Notes under the pieces: model-generated
What the model was told of the DNA's origin: nothing
The model's input: the letters and a program-made list of their open reading frames with translations, nothing else
Databases searched by the model: none
Program-made: the position numbers and the translations under genes
Shown here: positions 16,663 through 25,545 of the stretch, one piece after another
How positions within the stretch are numbered: the stretch's first letter is position 1
How the letters are laid out: every line of letters starts with the position of its first letter
Source of the DNA: Thermoanaerobaculia bacterium
Lineage (GTDB): Bacteria > Acidobacteriota > Thermoanaerobaculia > Gp7-AA8
NCBI GenBank assembly: GCA_017883205.1
Contig: JADGNZ010000023.1
Span: forward strand, 30,019-94,018
Direction: 5' to 3'
DNA: 64,000 nt

Positions 16663-17778
16663 TTACGGCGTGATCGCAACCTTCATGACTCCATCCGCAC
16701 GGTTGCCGAAGAGTTTGTAGGCCTCGTTGATGTCCGCCAGTTTGAAGCGGTGAGTCAACAGTGGCGTGAGGTCGAGTTTGCCGCGGCGGACCATCTCGAT
16801 GAGCCGGCGCATGCGCTCTTTGCCGCCCGGGCAGAGGGTGGTGACGATGCGGTGGTCGCCGAGGCCGGCGGCGTAGGCGTCGTAGGGGATGTTCAGATTG
16901 TGCGCATAGACGCCAAGCGATGAGAGCGTTCCGCCGGGACGGAGCACGCGCAGTGCCTTCTCGAACGTGTCCTGCGTGCCGAGGGCTTCGATGGCTACGT
17001 CGACCCCGCTCCCGCCCGAGAGTTTGCGTACCTCGGCGATTACGTCGGTAGTGCGATAGTCGAGAACGACGTCGACGCCCATCTTGCGGGCTATGGCGAT
17101 GCGATGGTCGTCGCCGTCGATGCCGATGACGAGTGCAGCGCCCATCAGCTTTGCGCCGAGGGAAGCGCAGAGGCCGATCGGACCTTGGGCGAAGACGGCG
17201 ACCGAATCGCCGATTCTGACTCCGCCTGATTCCGCGCCGCTGATGCCGGTGGAGGCGATGTCGGTCAGTAGAACGACCTGCTCGTCGGTCACACCCTCGG
17301 GGATCTTCGCGAGATTGGCTTGCGCGCTCGGCACGAGGAGATACTCGGCCTGCGCGCCGTTGATCGTGTTGCCGAAGCGCCAGCCGCCGATTGCTTCGTA
17401 TCCGTTGCCGTGTCCGCACTGGGACAGGTTGCCGGAGAGGCAGGCGTTGCATTGGCCGCAGGGAGTGATGGCTCCAACGATGACGCGATCGCCGACTCTG
17501 TAGCCGCTCACGCCGGCGCCGAGCTCTTCGATCACGCCGACCGGTTCGTGCCCGACGATGAGGCCCGGTTTGACCGGATATTCGCCGCGCAGGATATGCA
17601 GATCGGTGCCGCAGATGGTGGTCATGGTGACGCGGATGACCGCTTCTCCCACTCCGGCACGGGGCCGCAAAACATCCTCGACCCGGATGTCATCGACGCC
17701 GTGAAACACCGCAGCACGCATCGTTTCGACGTGCTTCGTTCGGATGACTTCTTCTTCGGCCGCAAAGGTGGTGCTCAT
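16663..17778 (-). CDS. Zinc-dependent alcohol dehydrogenase (MDR family)
   Basis: A 371-residue medium-chain dehydrogenase from the ATG at 17778 (MSTTFAAEEEV); a GTG 18 bases upstream or an internal ATG (MRAAVFHG) are alternatives. The catalytic zinc site is visible as TICGTDLH and GHEPVG, and the structural zinc site as CGQCNACLSGNLSQC. The Rossmann part has the AQGPIGLCASLGAK nucleotide-binding turn and the acidic residue in VIGIDGDDHR, which points to NAD(H) preference rather than NADP(H), though this is weak evidence. The reaction is oxidation of a small alcohol or the reverse; substrate unknown. AAGGGG lies upstream of the start. No operon partners are obvious. Confidence 0.85.
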   Translation of the reverse strand: MSTTFAAEEEVIRTKHVETMRAAVFHGVDDIRVEDVLRPRAGVGEAVIRVTMTTICGTDLHILRGEYPVKPGLIVGHEPVGVIEELGAGVSGYRVGDRVIVGAITPCGQCNACLSGNLSQCGHGNGYEAIGGWRFGNTINGAQAEYLLVPSAQANLAKIPEGVTDEQVVLLTDIASTGISGAESGGVRIGDSVAVFAQGPIGLCASLGAKLMGAALVIGIDGDDHRIAIARKMGVDVVLDYRTTDVIAEVRKLSGGSGVDVAIEALGTQDTFEKALRVLRPGGTLSSLGVYAHNLNIPYDAYAAGLGDHRIVTTLCPGGKERMRRLIEMVRRGKLDLTPLLTHRFKLADINEAYKLFGNRADGVMKVAITP

Positions 17779-17889
17779 AGAAATTTTCCCCTTCACTGAT
17801 GATTGATGCGGACGCAGATCGTCGCGGCGTCACGCGCCACGTTGGACGGTGCGCTCGATCACCAATCGGAGCTGTGCTAGTTTCCCGCC

Positions 17890-18294
17890 ATGTCATTGCG
17901 GACGTATCAGGCAGGCTCGCCGCGAAAGCCGGGCGAAGGGCTTCGAATCGGCACCGTCCGCTTCCCGCCTCGGGGCGTGCACAAGGAAGACTACGCGCGG
18001 CTCGACTTCTTCGATGTGTGGTTTCCGGTCGTCGCGCCGTCGCGCCCGCTGCTGGCCTGGGTGAAGAAACACGACATCGCCAACGATGCGGCGTCGAAGC
18101 GCGCGTTTCAGGAGCGCTACGCGCGCGAGTTGGAGAGCGATCCCGCGGCGCGCCAGTCGGTTCAGCTGCTCGCGGCATTGGCGCAACAGACGGCGATCTC
18201 CATCGGTTGCTTCTGCGAGGATGAGAGTAACTGTCACCGTTCAATCCTGAAGACGGTGATCGAGAAGGCGACGAAGGCGCTGCCGGAGCGATGA
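17890..18294 (+). CDS. DUF488-family protein
   Basis: A 134-residue protein with the DUF488 pattern: an opening TYQAGSPRKPGEGLRIGTVRFPPRG, a middle DFFDVWFPVVAPS and a closing CFCEDESNCHRSIL, the (C)xCxxxxxxCHR motif seen in this family. DUF488 proteins are small and of unknown function. The gene's stop overlaps the start of the next gene by four bases (ATGA), so the two are translationally coupled although their functions look unrelated. Confidence 0.75.
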   Translation: MSLRTYQAGSPRKPGEGLRIGTVRFPPRGVHKEDYARLDFFDVWFPVVAPSRPLLAWVKKHDIANDAASKRAFQERYARELESDPAARQSVQLLAALAQQTAISIGCFCEDESNCHRSILKTVIEKATKALPER

Positions 18295-19769
18295 GAGGCG
18301 GAATGCTGCGCCGGCTCTACTTCGGTCTCGCGCTTCTAGCTCTGACCCCGATCTGGAGCGCGTCATACCTGCCGACCTCGGATGGCCCTTCGCACCTTTA
18401 CAACTCGTGGGTTCTGCATCAGCTCGTGAGGGGAAGTCATAGCCCAGTCGCGGATTGGTATGCCATCGACTGGAGGCCGCTTCCGAACTGGCTCGGACAC
18501 GGTGTAATGGCGCTATTGATGATTGTCGTACCGCCGCTGATCGCCGAAAAGCTCCTCGTCAGCGGCATCGTGCTTCTCTTTCTCTACGCGATCTGGAGAT
18601 ACGCCGGCGCGGTCGATGAGTCGCGTCAGGTGTTTGCCTTCCTCGCGTTCCCGTTCGCGTACAACCTTCTTCTGCAGCAGGGCTTCTACAACTTCTGCAT
18701 CAGTGCCGCACTCTACTTTCTCGTGCTCGCCGTCTGGTGGAAGCGCCGCGACACGCCGGACGCTCGCACGATCGCCATCGTGGCCGTCCTGCTGCTCCTT
18801 TGCTACTTTTCGCATCCGATGTCGACGATCCTCGCGATCGGGTCGATCGGCATTCTCTGGCTGGCGACGTTGCCCGGCCGGCCGCTCGCGATCCACGCAC
18901 GACATCTCGTTTCGCTGCTTCCGGTTCTGCCGCTGCTGGCATGGTTCTTTCGCGTGCAAGGTGTTTCGCTGGCGCGGGCGCCAGTCAGCGCGGCCGGTCT
19001 CTTCAGCTACATCATGAGGATGTGGGTGCTGCTCACGTTCGATGAGTTTCAGGCAAAGCTCGGCTTCGCGCTTTTCCTCGCGCTGGCCGCGTTGATCATC
19101 ATTACGCTGATCCGCCGCCGATGGCGATGGAGCGAAGGGGATGCTTTCATCCTCGTCACGCTGGCCCTTGTTTTCGTCTACGCGCGCGCTCCGGCAGCAT
19201 CGTCGGGCGGGACGATGATCATGGAGCGGATGGCGCTCTTCGTCGTCCTTTCGCCAATCGTCTGGCTGGCACCACGTCTGCCGCGGCGAGCCACGATCGT
19301 ACTGGTCATCCTGCTCTCCGCAGTTTCCGTCGCATACACCGGATATCTTGTTCGGCGCTACCGCGGACTCTCGCGGCGCGTGGCGGAGCTCGTACGCAGC
19401 GCGGATGCGATCGGGCCCGGCACGGCATTCGTTCCCCTCATTCGCGATGTCCGTCCGCGCGGATCGTTCGTTGCCGCACAGATGCACGCTATCGACTACG
19501 CGGCGATCGAGAAAGGCTCCGTCGACATCGCCAACTATGAAGCTGCAGCCGGATTCTTTCCCATCCGATTCCGACCCGGCATCTTGCCGCCCGACACCAG
19601 CACCGCCGGCCCGAAGGTGAACGAAATCGATCTCGCCTCGTACCTCGCCCGCGTGCCCTACGTCTTCCTCTGGCATGTTCCCGATGACGCACCGGTGATG
19701 TCGCAACTCGCCACCTGTTGCGAACGCGTAGGGGCGTCAAACGGTGGCCGTGTCTATTTGAAGCATTGA
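18291..19769 (+). CDS. Polytopic membrane protein, possibly GT-C-like
   Basis: A 492-residue protein with roughly ten to twelve hydrophobic segments. The first loop after transmembrane segment one carries SYLPTSDGPSHLYNSWVL; an Asp-containing motif in the first external loop followed by many membrane helices is the general plan of GT-C glycosyltransferases and related proteins. The last 130 residues form a soluble domain (RRVAELVRSADAIGPGTAF onward, then AIDYAAIEKGSVDIANYE). I cannot assign a named family. The start overlaps the stop of the DUF488 gene. There is no glycan or cell-wall gene nearby to support a pathway. Confidence 0.6.
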   Translation: MRGGMLRRLYFGLALLALTPIWSASYLPTSDGPSHLYNSWVLHQLVRGSHSPVADWYAIDWRPLPNWLGHGVMALLMIVVPPLIAEKLLVSGIVLLFLYAIWRYAGAVDESRQVFAFLAFPFAYNLLLQQGFYNFCISAALYFLVLAVWWKRRDTPDARTIAIVAVLLLLCYFSHPMSTILAIGSIGILWLATLPGRPLAIHARHLVSLLPVLPLLAWFFRVQGVSLARAPVSAAGLFSYIMRMWVLLTFDEFQAKLGFALFLALAALIIITLIRRRWRWSEGDAFILVTLALVFVYARAPAASSGGTMIMERMALFVVLSPIVWLAPRLPRRATIVLVILLSAVSVAYTGYLVRRYRGLSRRVAELVRSADAIGPGTAFVPLIRDVRPRGSFVAAQMHAIDYAAIEKGSVDIANYEAAAGFFPIRFRPGILPPDTSTAGPKVNEIDLASYLARVPYVFLWHVPDDAPVMSQLATCCERVGASNGGRVYLKH

Positions 19770-19828
19770 TGCCGTTCCATCTGCGGACAAAGGCCTTCAT
19801 CCGCAGATGGCGCAGATCTACACAGATG

Positions 19829-20281
19829 CTACCGCTGCCCCATCCCGCCCATGATATGCGGGCCACGGAACGCCTTGCCGGCGGCCTGCAGCGCTTCGAA
19901 TTTCGTCTTCTGCTCGGGCGTCAGCGTGGCCTCGAATTTCGCCATCGAATCGTCAGCCAGTGCGCGGATGGCCTGGCGAGCCGCGCGAAGTGACAGCGTC
20001 AGTTTGCCGACCGTTGCGGGATCAGGAGGTGTGGCCTTCAGCGCGGTGTCGAGCTGGCCGCGAAGGTCGTGCGCGTTCTGCACGAGAGGCTTCATCGCCG
20101 TCGTCTGCGCTTCCCGCAACTGCTTCCAGGTTGCGAGCTGATCAGGCGTCGGCTGCAGAACCTGCACGAGCAGGGCGCCGATCCGTCCGCCGCGTTGCGG
20201 TGGCGCGCCTGCCAATTGTGCCGAAGCCATCGCTGCGACGAGCAGCGCGATTGCCATGAGTGGAATCCATCGTTTGTTCAT
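19829..20281 (-). CDS. Spy/CpxP-like periplasmic protein
   Basis: A 150-residue exported protein, MNKRWIPLMAIALLVAAMASAQ, from the ATG at 20281 with AAGGAAG upstream. The mature part is almost all helix, with two LTxxQ-like repeats: QPTPDQLATWKQLREAQ and TLTPEQKTKFEALQAAGK. This is the organisation of Spy/CpxP-family proteins, which bind unfolded envelope proteins or metals under stress. Its C-terminus FRGPHIMGGMGQR is Gly/Met-rich, as in many relatives. It appears monocistronic. Short near-identical segments (ATCCGCAGATGGCGCAGAT types) flank the gene on both sides, which suggests a further small dispersed repeat. Confidence 0.7.
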   Translation of the reverse strand: MNKRWIPLMAIALLVAAMASAQLAGAPPQRGGRIGALLVQVLQPTPDQLATWKQLREAQTTAMKPLVQNAHDLRGQLDTALKATPPDPATVGKLTLSLRAARQAIRALADDSMAKFEATLTPEQKTKFEALQAAGKAFRGPHIMGGMGQR

Positions 20282-20447
20282 CGTTCTTCCTTTCGGTTTT
20301 CTCTCTGTTTCGAAGAGAAGACGGGCTCGACTCGATAACGCGTACAGTGATCCAGCGATGCGTGATGCCTGTCTCACGGCGATGTGACGCGTCTGATCTG
20401 CGAACAAAAAAGCCTGCACCCGCAGATGACGCAGATGGACAAGATGG

Positions 20448-21647
20448 TTAGCCGATGGCCGCGGTCACGTGCGCCATCGCCTGCGTGAGGTCGGCCAGCA
20501 GATCGTCGAGGTCTTCGCAGCCGGCCGAGAGCCGCACGAGGCCGGCCGTAATCCCCTGCCGTCGTTGTTCGGACTCAGGCACGCTCTTGTGCGTCATCGA
20601 TGCGGGATGCTCGATGAGCGATTCGACCCCGCCGACCGAAACCGCGAGCGTGATCATGCGGACGCTGTTCATCAGGATGCTGCCCGCGGTGACGCCGCCG
20701 CGCATTTCGAACGCGATGATCGATCCCGGTCCGTCCATCTGTTGCTGCGCGAGCTTGAACTGCGGATGCGATGGCAGTCCCGGGTAGCGCACCCAGGCCA
20801 CCTGGTCGTGATCTTCGAGCCAGCGGGCGATGGTCATCGCGTTCGTCTGCGCGCGCTCGACGCGCATGCCAAGGGTGCGGATGCCGCGCAGGAGGAGCCA
20901 GGATTGGTGTGGGTCGATGGTGAGACCGAACATGATCGCTGCGTCGCGCAAGGTTGCGAGCATGGAGGGATCGCGCGCGACGACGATTCCGGCGATGACG
21001 TCGCTGTGGCCGTTGAGCGATTTCGTGGCCGAGTGCAGAACGACGTCTGCGCCGAGCTCGATCGGACGCTGCAGGTACGGTCCGGCGAAGGTGTTGTCGA
21101 CGATGAGCGGAATGCCTGCGCTGTGCGCGGTGGCCGAGGCGGCGATGAGGTCGACGAGATCCAGCGTCGGATTGGCAGGCGTCTCGACATAGATGAGACG
21201 CGTTTCGGGACGGATGGCCGCGGTCAGTGCGGCGGCGTCGACAGCAGGCACGAAGGTTGAGGTAACGCCGAGGCGGGAGAAGTAGCGCGTGAGCAACCCG
21301 CGGGAAGCGCCGTAAAGAGGATCGGTGGCTACGACGTGATCGCCGCTTCGCAGCAGAGCGAGAAAGACGGTGCTGATGGCGGCCATGCCTGTGGCCGTGG
21401 CGATCGCGCCGCATCCGCCTTCGAGATCGGCGACGCATTCTTGGAGAGCATGCACGGTGGGATTTCCCATCCGCGTGTAGATCGGACCATCCGAGGTACC
21501 GTCAAACCGCGCGGCGCCTTCTTCGGCGGTGGGAAAGGCGAAGGTCGAGCTCTGATAGATCGGCACCGATACCGCACCGCGATGCGCCGCCGGATCGAGC
21601 CCGCCATGAATTGCCTTGGTGTGCAGACGCTTCGCTTTGTTCGCCAT
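20448..21647 (-). CDS. Trans-sulfuration PLP enzyme (cystathionine gamma-synthase / methionine gamma-lyase type)
   Basis: A 399-residue fold-type I PLP enzyme. The PLP-binding lysine lies in VVLHSATKSLNGHSDVIAG (around residue 205). Other hallmarks are the YTRMGNPT segment near residue 60, ATATGMAAI for phosphate binding and VETPANPTLDLVD. These place it in the Cys/Met metabolism family, but cystathionine gamma-synthase, cystathionine gamma-lyase, O-acetylhomoserine sulfhydrylase and methionine gamma-lyase are not separable by eye. Length is standard. Its start is an ATG at 21647, and no neighbour in sulphur metabolism is present, so it may act alone in cysteine-methionine interconversion. 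Confidence 0.85.
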   Translation of the reverse strand: MANKAKRLHTKAIHGGLDPAAHRGAVSVPIYQSSTFAFPTAEEGAARFDGTSDGPIYTRMGNPTVHALQECVADLEGGCGAIATATGMAAISTVFLALLRSGDHVVATDPLYGASRGLLTRYFSRLGVTSTFVPAVDAAALTAAIRPETRLIYVETPANPTLDLVDLIAASATAHSAGIPLIVDNTFAGPYLQRPIELGADVVLHSATKSLNGHSDVIAGIVVARDPSMLATLRDAAIMFGLTIDPHQSWLLLRGIRTLGMRVERAQTNAMTIARWLEDHDQVAWVRYPGLPSHPQFKLAQQQMDGPGSIIAFEMRGGVTAGSILMNSVRMITLAVSVGGVESLIEHPASMTHKSVPESEQRRQGITAGLVRLSAGCEDLDDLLADLTQAMAHVTAAIG

Positions 21648-21734
21648 GCGAAGAATGATCGTGTCGGGGTGCTACGGCCGCGCATGTCGGGCAACACATG
21701 GCAGTGTGATGCCGCGCACGGGCTGACAAAAAGA

Positions 21735-21800
21735 ATCACCACAGAGACACAAAGGACACAGAGATTTCTTTCTCTGTGCTCTCTGTGTCTCTGTGGTGGA
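21735..21800. repeat. Dispersed palindrome, family B (ACCACAGAGAC)
   Basis: ATCACCACAGAGACACAAAG and TGTGTCTCTGTGGTGGA form a strong hairpin. It lies between the small cytochrome gene and the PLP-enzyme gene, which are on the same strand. Confidence 0.75.
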
Positions 21801-21810
21801 TTGCTTCTAC

Positions 21811-22131
21811 TTAGTGCTTGGCCAGGCCGCGGATGAACGCGACCAGCGAGCTGACGTCGGCGACGCTCAGCTTGGTTTTGTACGCGGGCATTTTGCCCTT
21901 GCCGTCCGAGATGATCTTCTCCAGGTCGGCGTCGGACTGTTTCTGCACTTCGGCCGAACTCAGATCGCGGATTTTCATCGACTTGCCGATCGCGGTCGCG
22001 CCTTTGCCGTCGGGGCCGTGGCACGTTGCGCACTTTGATTTGTACGTGTCCGCGGCGCCGGGCGCGGCAGCGAACGACACCGAGGCGACGAGGAGGGCGA
22101 GGGTCATGATGGACAGTAGTTTTCGATTCAT
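21811..22131 (-). CDS. Small periplasmic cytochrome c (class I)
   Basis: A 106-residue protein with a signal peptide (MNRKLLSIMTLALLVASVSFA) and one haem site CATCHG at about residues 34-39. The distal methionine is probably in GKMPAYKTKLS. The size and motif order fit the cytochrome c6/c-type cbb3 accessory group. It would shuttle one electron in the periplasm. The gene lies 114 bp downstream of the nine-haem cytochrome gene on the same strand, with an intrinsic terminator between them, so it probably has its own promoter but may act with that protein. Confidence 0.85.
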   Translation of the reverse strand: MNRKLLSIMTLALLVASVSFAAAPGAADTYKSKCATCHGPDGKGATAIGKSMKIRDLSSAEVQKQSDADLEKIISDGKGKMPAYKTKLSVADVSSLVAFIRGLAKH

Positions 22132-22190
22132 ATGTTTCTCCTTCAGTTCAGGTGACTATATGCCGCCTGAGTGCCAGGCAGCGCAAAGCA

Positions 22191-22227
22191 ACAAAAAAAA
22201 GGGTGGCAGCCGAAGCCGCCACCCTTT
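22191..22227 (-). terminator. Intrinsic terminator after the nine-haem cytochrome gene
   Basis: On the minus strand AAAGGGTGGCGGC-TTCG-GCTGCCACCCTTT forms a stem of about 13 pairs with a stable UUCG tetraloop, followed by a run of eight T. It starts 19 bp after the stop codon of the multihaem gene. Confidence 0.9.
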
Positions 22228-22245
22228 GCGGATGATGCGTTATGT

Positions 22246-25200
22246 CTACTGCTTGGACGGGATCGTGGTCGGATCGTTGGTCTTCATGTCGATCAGCGAT
22301 GCCGAGGAGAGAACGTTCGTCCCCTTCAGCACGGTAACCGTCGCAAAGCCCCAATCGAGGTCCGGCGCGTTCGCCCGGTTCTTGAACGGCTCGAGATCCT
22401 GCAAGCCTTTGCCCGCTGGGACGGTCAGGGTGTAGCTCGTCAAGGACTTGCCATTCGCATCGAACAGATTGATCGAGACCTGCGCCTCGGTCGTCCCGCC
22501 GTTGGTCACGACGAGATTCGAGCGCCAGGCGTCCGTTTTCTGGCGGAGTCCAATCAGGCTGATGGTCTGGCCGACGGTGTAGCCGAGGTCGGCAACGCGG
22601 CCGTCGTAGCTCTGGCCGTAGGTGCCGTTGTCAGCCTGGTTGAAGATGCGCGTGGTCACGAGCAGCGGACGGTCGGAGCAGACTTCCAGCGCGCCGATGT
22701 TGCTCGGTCCCATGATCGCAGTCAGGTCTTCAAAGGCCTTCTGCGAATTGCCGATGACCGTGCCGGTAGCTTCGAGATCGCCGCTGGCCTGGTGAAGGAT
22801 GAAACGAAGCGACGCGGTGGACGAATCGAGATTACGCGCCACGAGATCGGTGCGCCACTGGCTGTTGGCCTGGCCTGCCGTGTGGCCGACCATCTCGCTC
22901 CAGTAGACGTACTTGCTGGTGCAGGAGACGGCCCCGGCACCGTTGCCGAGTCCGCCGCCGATTGCGTTGTTGGTCACACTGCCGGCACCTGGAGTTACCG
23001 TTGCAGCGGCGTTGATCGAGCTCACCGCGAAGGTCGAGACGTCGAGCGCGGAATTGACGAAAGCCGGGTTGTGGACGCCCTTGCTCCTGTCGTTGATCAC
23101 CATGAAGTAGTTCCAGCCGGCCTTCGCGATCGCGGGATCGGCGGCGGCATAGAGCTCGACGGCCGTGCCGGCGGGCGGGGTGACCTTCACTGTGTTGAGG
23201 GCGAGATTGTTGACCTTGGAGCCGTCTGCAAGCGTGACATTGATGCCCTGGCGACCCGAGGCGGAGATGAATTCGATCGCCGAGATGTCGGAGGCGTTCT
23301 TGACGGTCTTGAGGCCATTGAGGTCGATCGATTTGCCGGCCCGAAGCTGCGCCTGCATCACGTTCTTGATGGCGGTCTCCATCTGCGCCTTGAGCGCGTC
23401 CAGTTTCGCCTGTACCGGCGTCTGAACGGTCTCTTTGGTGATGTTGGTGTGACACTTGTTGCAGATGGTGTTGCTGGCGTAGAACGTGTGGTTCGTGCCG
23501 ACCCAACTGCCGTCGGCATTCTGGAGCGCAACCGCGGCCGGAGGATTGGTCGATTCCATGTGGCAGGCAACGCAGGAGTCCTGAATCATGGAGTGCAGGC
23601 CGCGCGTGCCGACGTTCGTGAAGAACAGGTTCTGGCCCATGATGATGTCGGCCTGCGTTCCCTCGTGTGGTGCGCGTGAGGCGTCCGAGGCGAGGTAATT
23701 CGCGTCGTTCTTGAGTCCGCGCCGGCCGTTGTGGCAGGTCATGCAGGTCGCGCCTTTGCCGACGTTGGTTGCCGTGAAGCCGGCCATCAGCAGCGGAGTC
23801 GTGTTCATCACCCGGACCGTGGCGTTCGTGTTGTTGTCGCTGGACGTCGTGCCTGGGTTGTGCGGGTCATGGCAGGCTACGCACGTCTGTGGGTCGACCT
23901 GATCGGCTGTCCAGGTGACGTTGAGATTGTTCGTGCTGAATGCGCTGTCCTGCCAGGCGATGAATCCCTGCGCGCTGTGACACTTGGCGCAGGTGGGGTC
24001 AGTCCCCTCGGAAATGGCGGTGGTGTAGTTCGCATGCGCCGACATCTGCCACTGCTGGTAGCGTCCGTGGCGGGTGGGCTCGCCATGGCAGCTTCCGCAG
24101 ACGTCGGACGAGAGCGACATGCGCGAGCCGTCCTTCGCCATGTGGGCCGCGCTGTCCTGCGGACCGTGGCAGTTCTCGCATTGGATATTCGCCATCCGTG
24201 CGGTAGCTGGGAATTGCGCGAGGATGTTGGTCCAGTTCGAGGCATCGCCGTGCGTGAGCAGAGTAGTGCTCAGGAATGCAGTCCAGTCGATCTGGTCGTC
24301 GATGCCGTTGTTCTTCACCGCTTTGGCGTTGAAGCCGACGGTATGACAGGAGAGACACGCAGAGGAGTAGTGGCCTGCCGGCGTGGTGACGTTCTGCGTG
24401 AAGATCTCGGCGTGGCCTGACTGGGCCCAAGGCGTGAAGAGATCGAAGTGCGGCGTGTTCTTGACGTGGCATCCCATGCACGTGGCATCGGCCACGGGAC
24501 GGCCTGTCGCATCCTGTCCGGTGATGATGCCCTTCCAAGTGCCGGCGTGAACGGTGAGCGTGACCGGCTTGGCGGTGGCCAGGTCGAGCACGGTGAGCTG
24601 ATAGGTGCCGGCGACGTCAGGTGTGAACTCAGGGTTCTGCGACGTCGGATCGAGCAGTGTTGCGGTCGATCCCGTCGGACCGGAGAGCGACCAGTTGTAC
24701 TGCGCCTGCGTCTTGCCGTGCACGAGCACCGGCAGAAGCGTCGGAACGTTGCGAACGCCCGTCGAGGTCTCCCACGGCAGATTGCCGGTGACCGTGGCGG
24801 CGGTGTGGTACGTGCCGGAAGAGGTGGTCACGGCGATGTCGAACTTGATCCCGATCGCTTCGGCGAGTGCTTCATTGGAGACGCCGGCGACCATGTAGCG
24901 ATTCTGCAAACCGCCTGTGTAGTCGGTGCTCGGCGGTATGTAGGCGGGCAGCAGCGAATTGGCGACCGGCTGCTCCTCGAGCACCGTCATCAATTGTTCG
25001 CGAAACACATTTCGGGCCGGAAGCGCGATGGTGACCGTGTCGGTGCCGGTGTTGCTGAGCGTCGCCGCCGGACCGCCGTTCTGTGTCCATTTGATGCTGA
25101 TGAGCGATGATCCGTCGGTGATAGCGACGGTGGCCTTGGCCGTAACCGTCGCTCCAGGCACCGGATCGCCGGTGACCGCAGTCGTGACGGTAACGGGTGC

Positions 25201-25293
25201 GGCGGCCCAGGCGGCGCCTGCGACACCCAGAATCAGAATCCCCGCCAGCAATACGAGCAAAATCCGCTGATGACGATGTTTCCCTGTCTCCAT
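22246..25293 (-). CDS. Nine-haem c-type cytochrome with beta-rich flanking domains
   Basis: A 1015-residue exported protein. The signal is ILLVLLAGILILGVAGAAWA (from about residue 10). Residues 30-260 look like Ig/PKD-type beta domains (GDPVPGATVTAKATVAITDG and a second TYQLTVLDLATAKPVTLTVH). Nine CxxCH haem sites lie between about residues 270 and 615 (CMGCH, CLSCH, CENCH, CGSCH, CAKCH, CVACH, CMTCH, CVACH, CNKCH). Residues 640-1015 are haem-free and beta-rich. I see no named family; octahaem or decahaem relatives carry out electron transfer or N/S-oxyanion reduction. The flanking domains suggest cell-surface location. It could deliver electrons out of, or into, the periplasm, with the small cytochrome c as partner. 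Confidence 0.85.
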   Translation of the reverse strand: METGKHRHQRILLVLLAGILILGVAGAAWAAAPVTVTTAVTGDPVPGATVTAKATVAITDGSSLISIKWTQNGGPAATLSNTGTDTVTIALPARNVFREQLMTVLEEQPVANSLLPAYIPPSTDYTGGLQNRYMVAGVSNEALAEAIGIKFDIAVTTSSGTYHTAATVTGNLPWETSTGVRNVPTLLPVLVHGKTQAQYNWSLSGPTGSTATLLDPTSQNPEFTPDVAGTYQLTVLDLATAKPVTLTVHAGTWKGIITGQDATGRPVADATCMGCHVKNTPHFDLFTPWAQSGHAEIFTQNVTTPAGHYSSACLSCHTVGFNAKAVKNNGIDDQIDWTAFLSTTLLTHGDASNWTNILAQFPATARMANIQCENCHGPQDSAAHMAKDGSRMSLSSDVCGSCHGEPTRHGRYQQWQMSAHANYTTAISEGTDPTCAKCHSAQGFIAWQDSAFSTNNLNVTWTADQVDPQTCVACHDPHNPGTTSSDNNTNATVRVMNTTPLLMAGFTATNVGKGATCMTCHNGRRGLKNDANYLASDASRAPHEGTQADIIMGQNLFFTNVGTRGLHSMIQDSCVACHMESTNPPAAVALQNADGSWVGTNHTFYASNTICNKCHTNITKETVQTPVQAKLDALKAQMETAIKNVMQAQLRAGKSIDLNGLKTVKNASDISAIEFISASGRQGINVTLADGSKVNNLALNTVKVTPPAGTAVELYAAADPAIAKAGWNYFMVINDRSKGVHNPAFVNSALDVSTFAVSSINAAATVTPGAGSVTNNAIGGGLGNGAGAVSCTSKYVYWSEMVGHTAGQANSQWRTDLVARNLDSSTASLRFILHQASGDLEATGTVIGNSQKAFEDLTAIMGPSNIGALEVCSDRPLLVTTRIFNQADNGTYGQSYDGRVADLGYTVGQTISLIGLRQKTDAWRSNLVVTNGGTTEAQVSINLFDANGKSLTSYTLTVPAGKGLQDLEPFKNRANAPDLDWGFATVTVLKGTNVLSSASLIDMKTNDPTTIPSKQ

Positions 25294-25504
25294 GACCTTC
25301 TCCTTTTGTTCAGTTCCGGAGGATGGCGATCACAGCGGGCCATGAGGGCATACGCCGTCGCGCATCGATGGAGACACTCTCGGCTCTGAGCGTCCGAAAA
25401 GCAGTCGAGACGGTCACGGTACCCACGTACGGAAAATCACGGGTGTTGGTGTCGGGGGAACGTCACCGATAGGGGTGATCGACGTGTCTGCGTGTGAGAG
25501 ACGG

Positions 25505-25524
25505 GTTCACGCGGAGACGCGGAG
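25505..25524. repeat. Half copy of family A repeat
   Basis: GTTCACGCGGAGACGCGGAG, without its inverted partner, in the gap between two minus-strand genes. The rest of the 252-bp gap (25294-25545) shows no gene or clear site. Confidence 0.6.
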
Positions 25525-25545
25525 TGATATGTCCGGCCTGGACGC

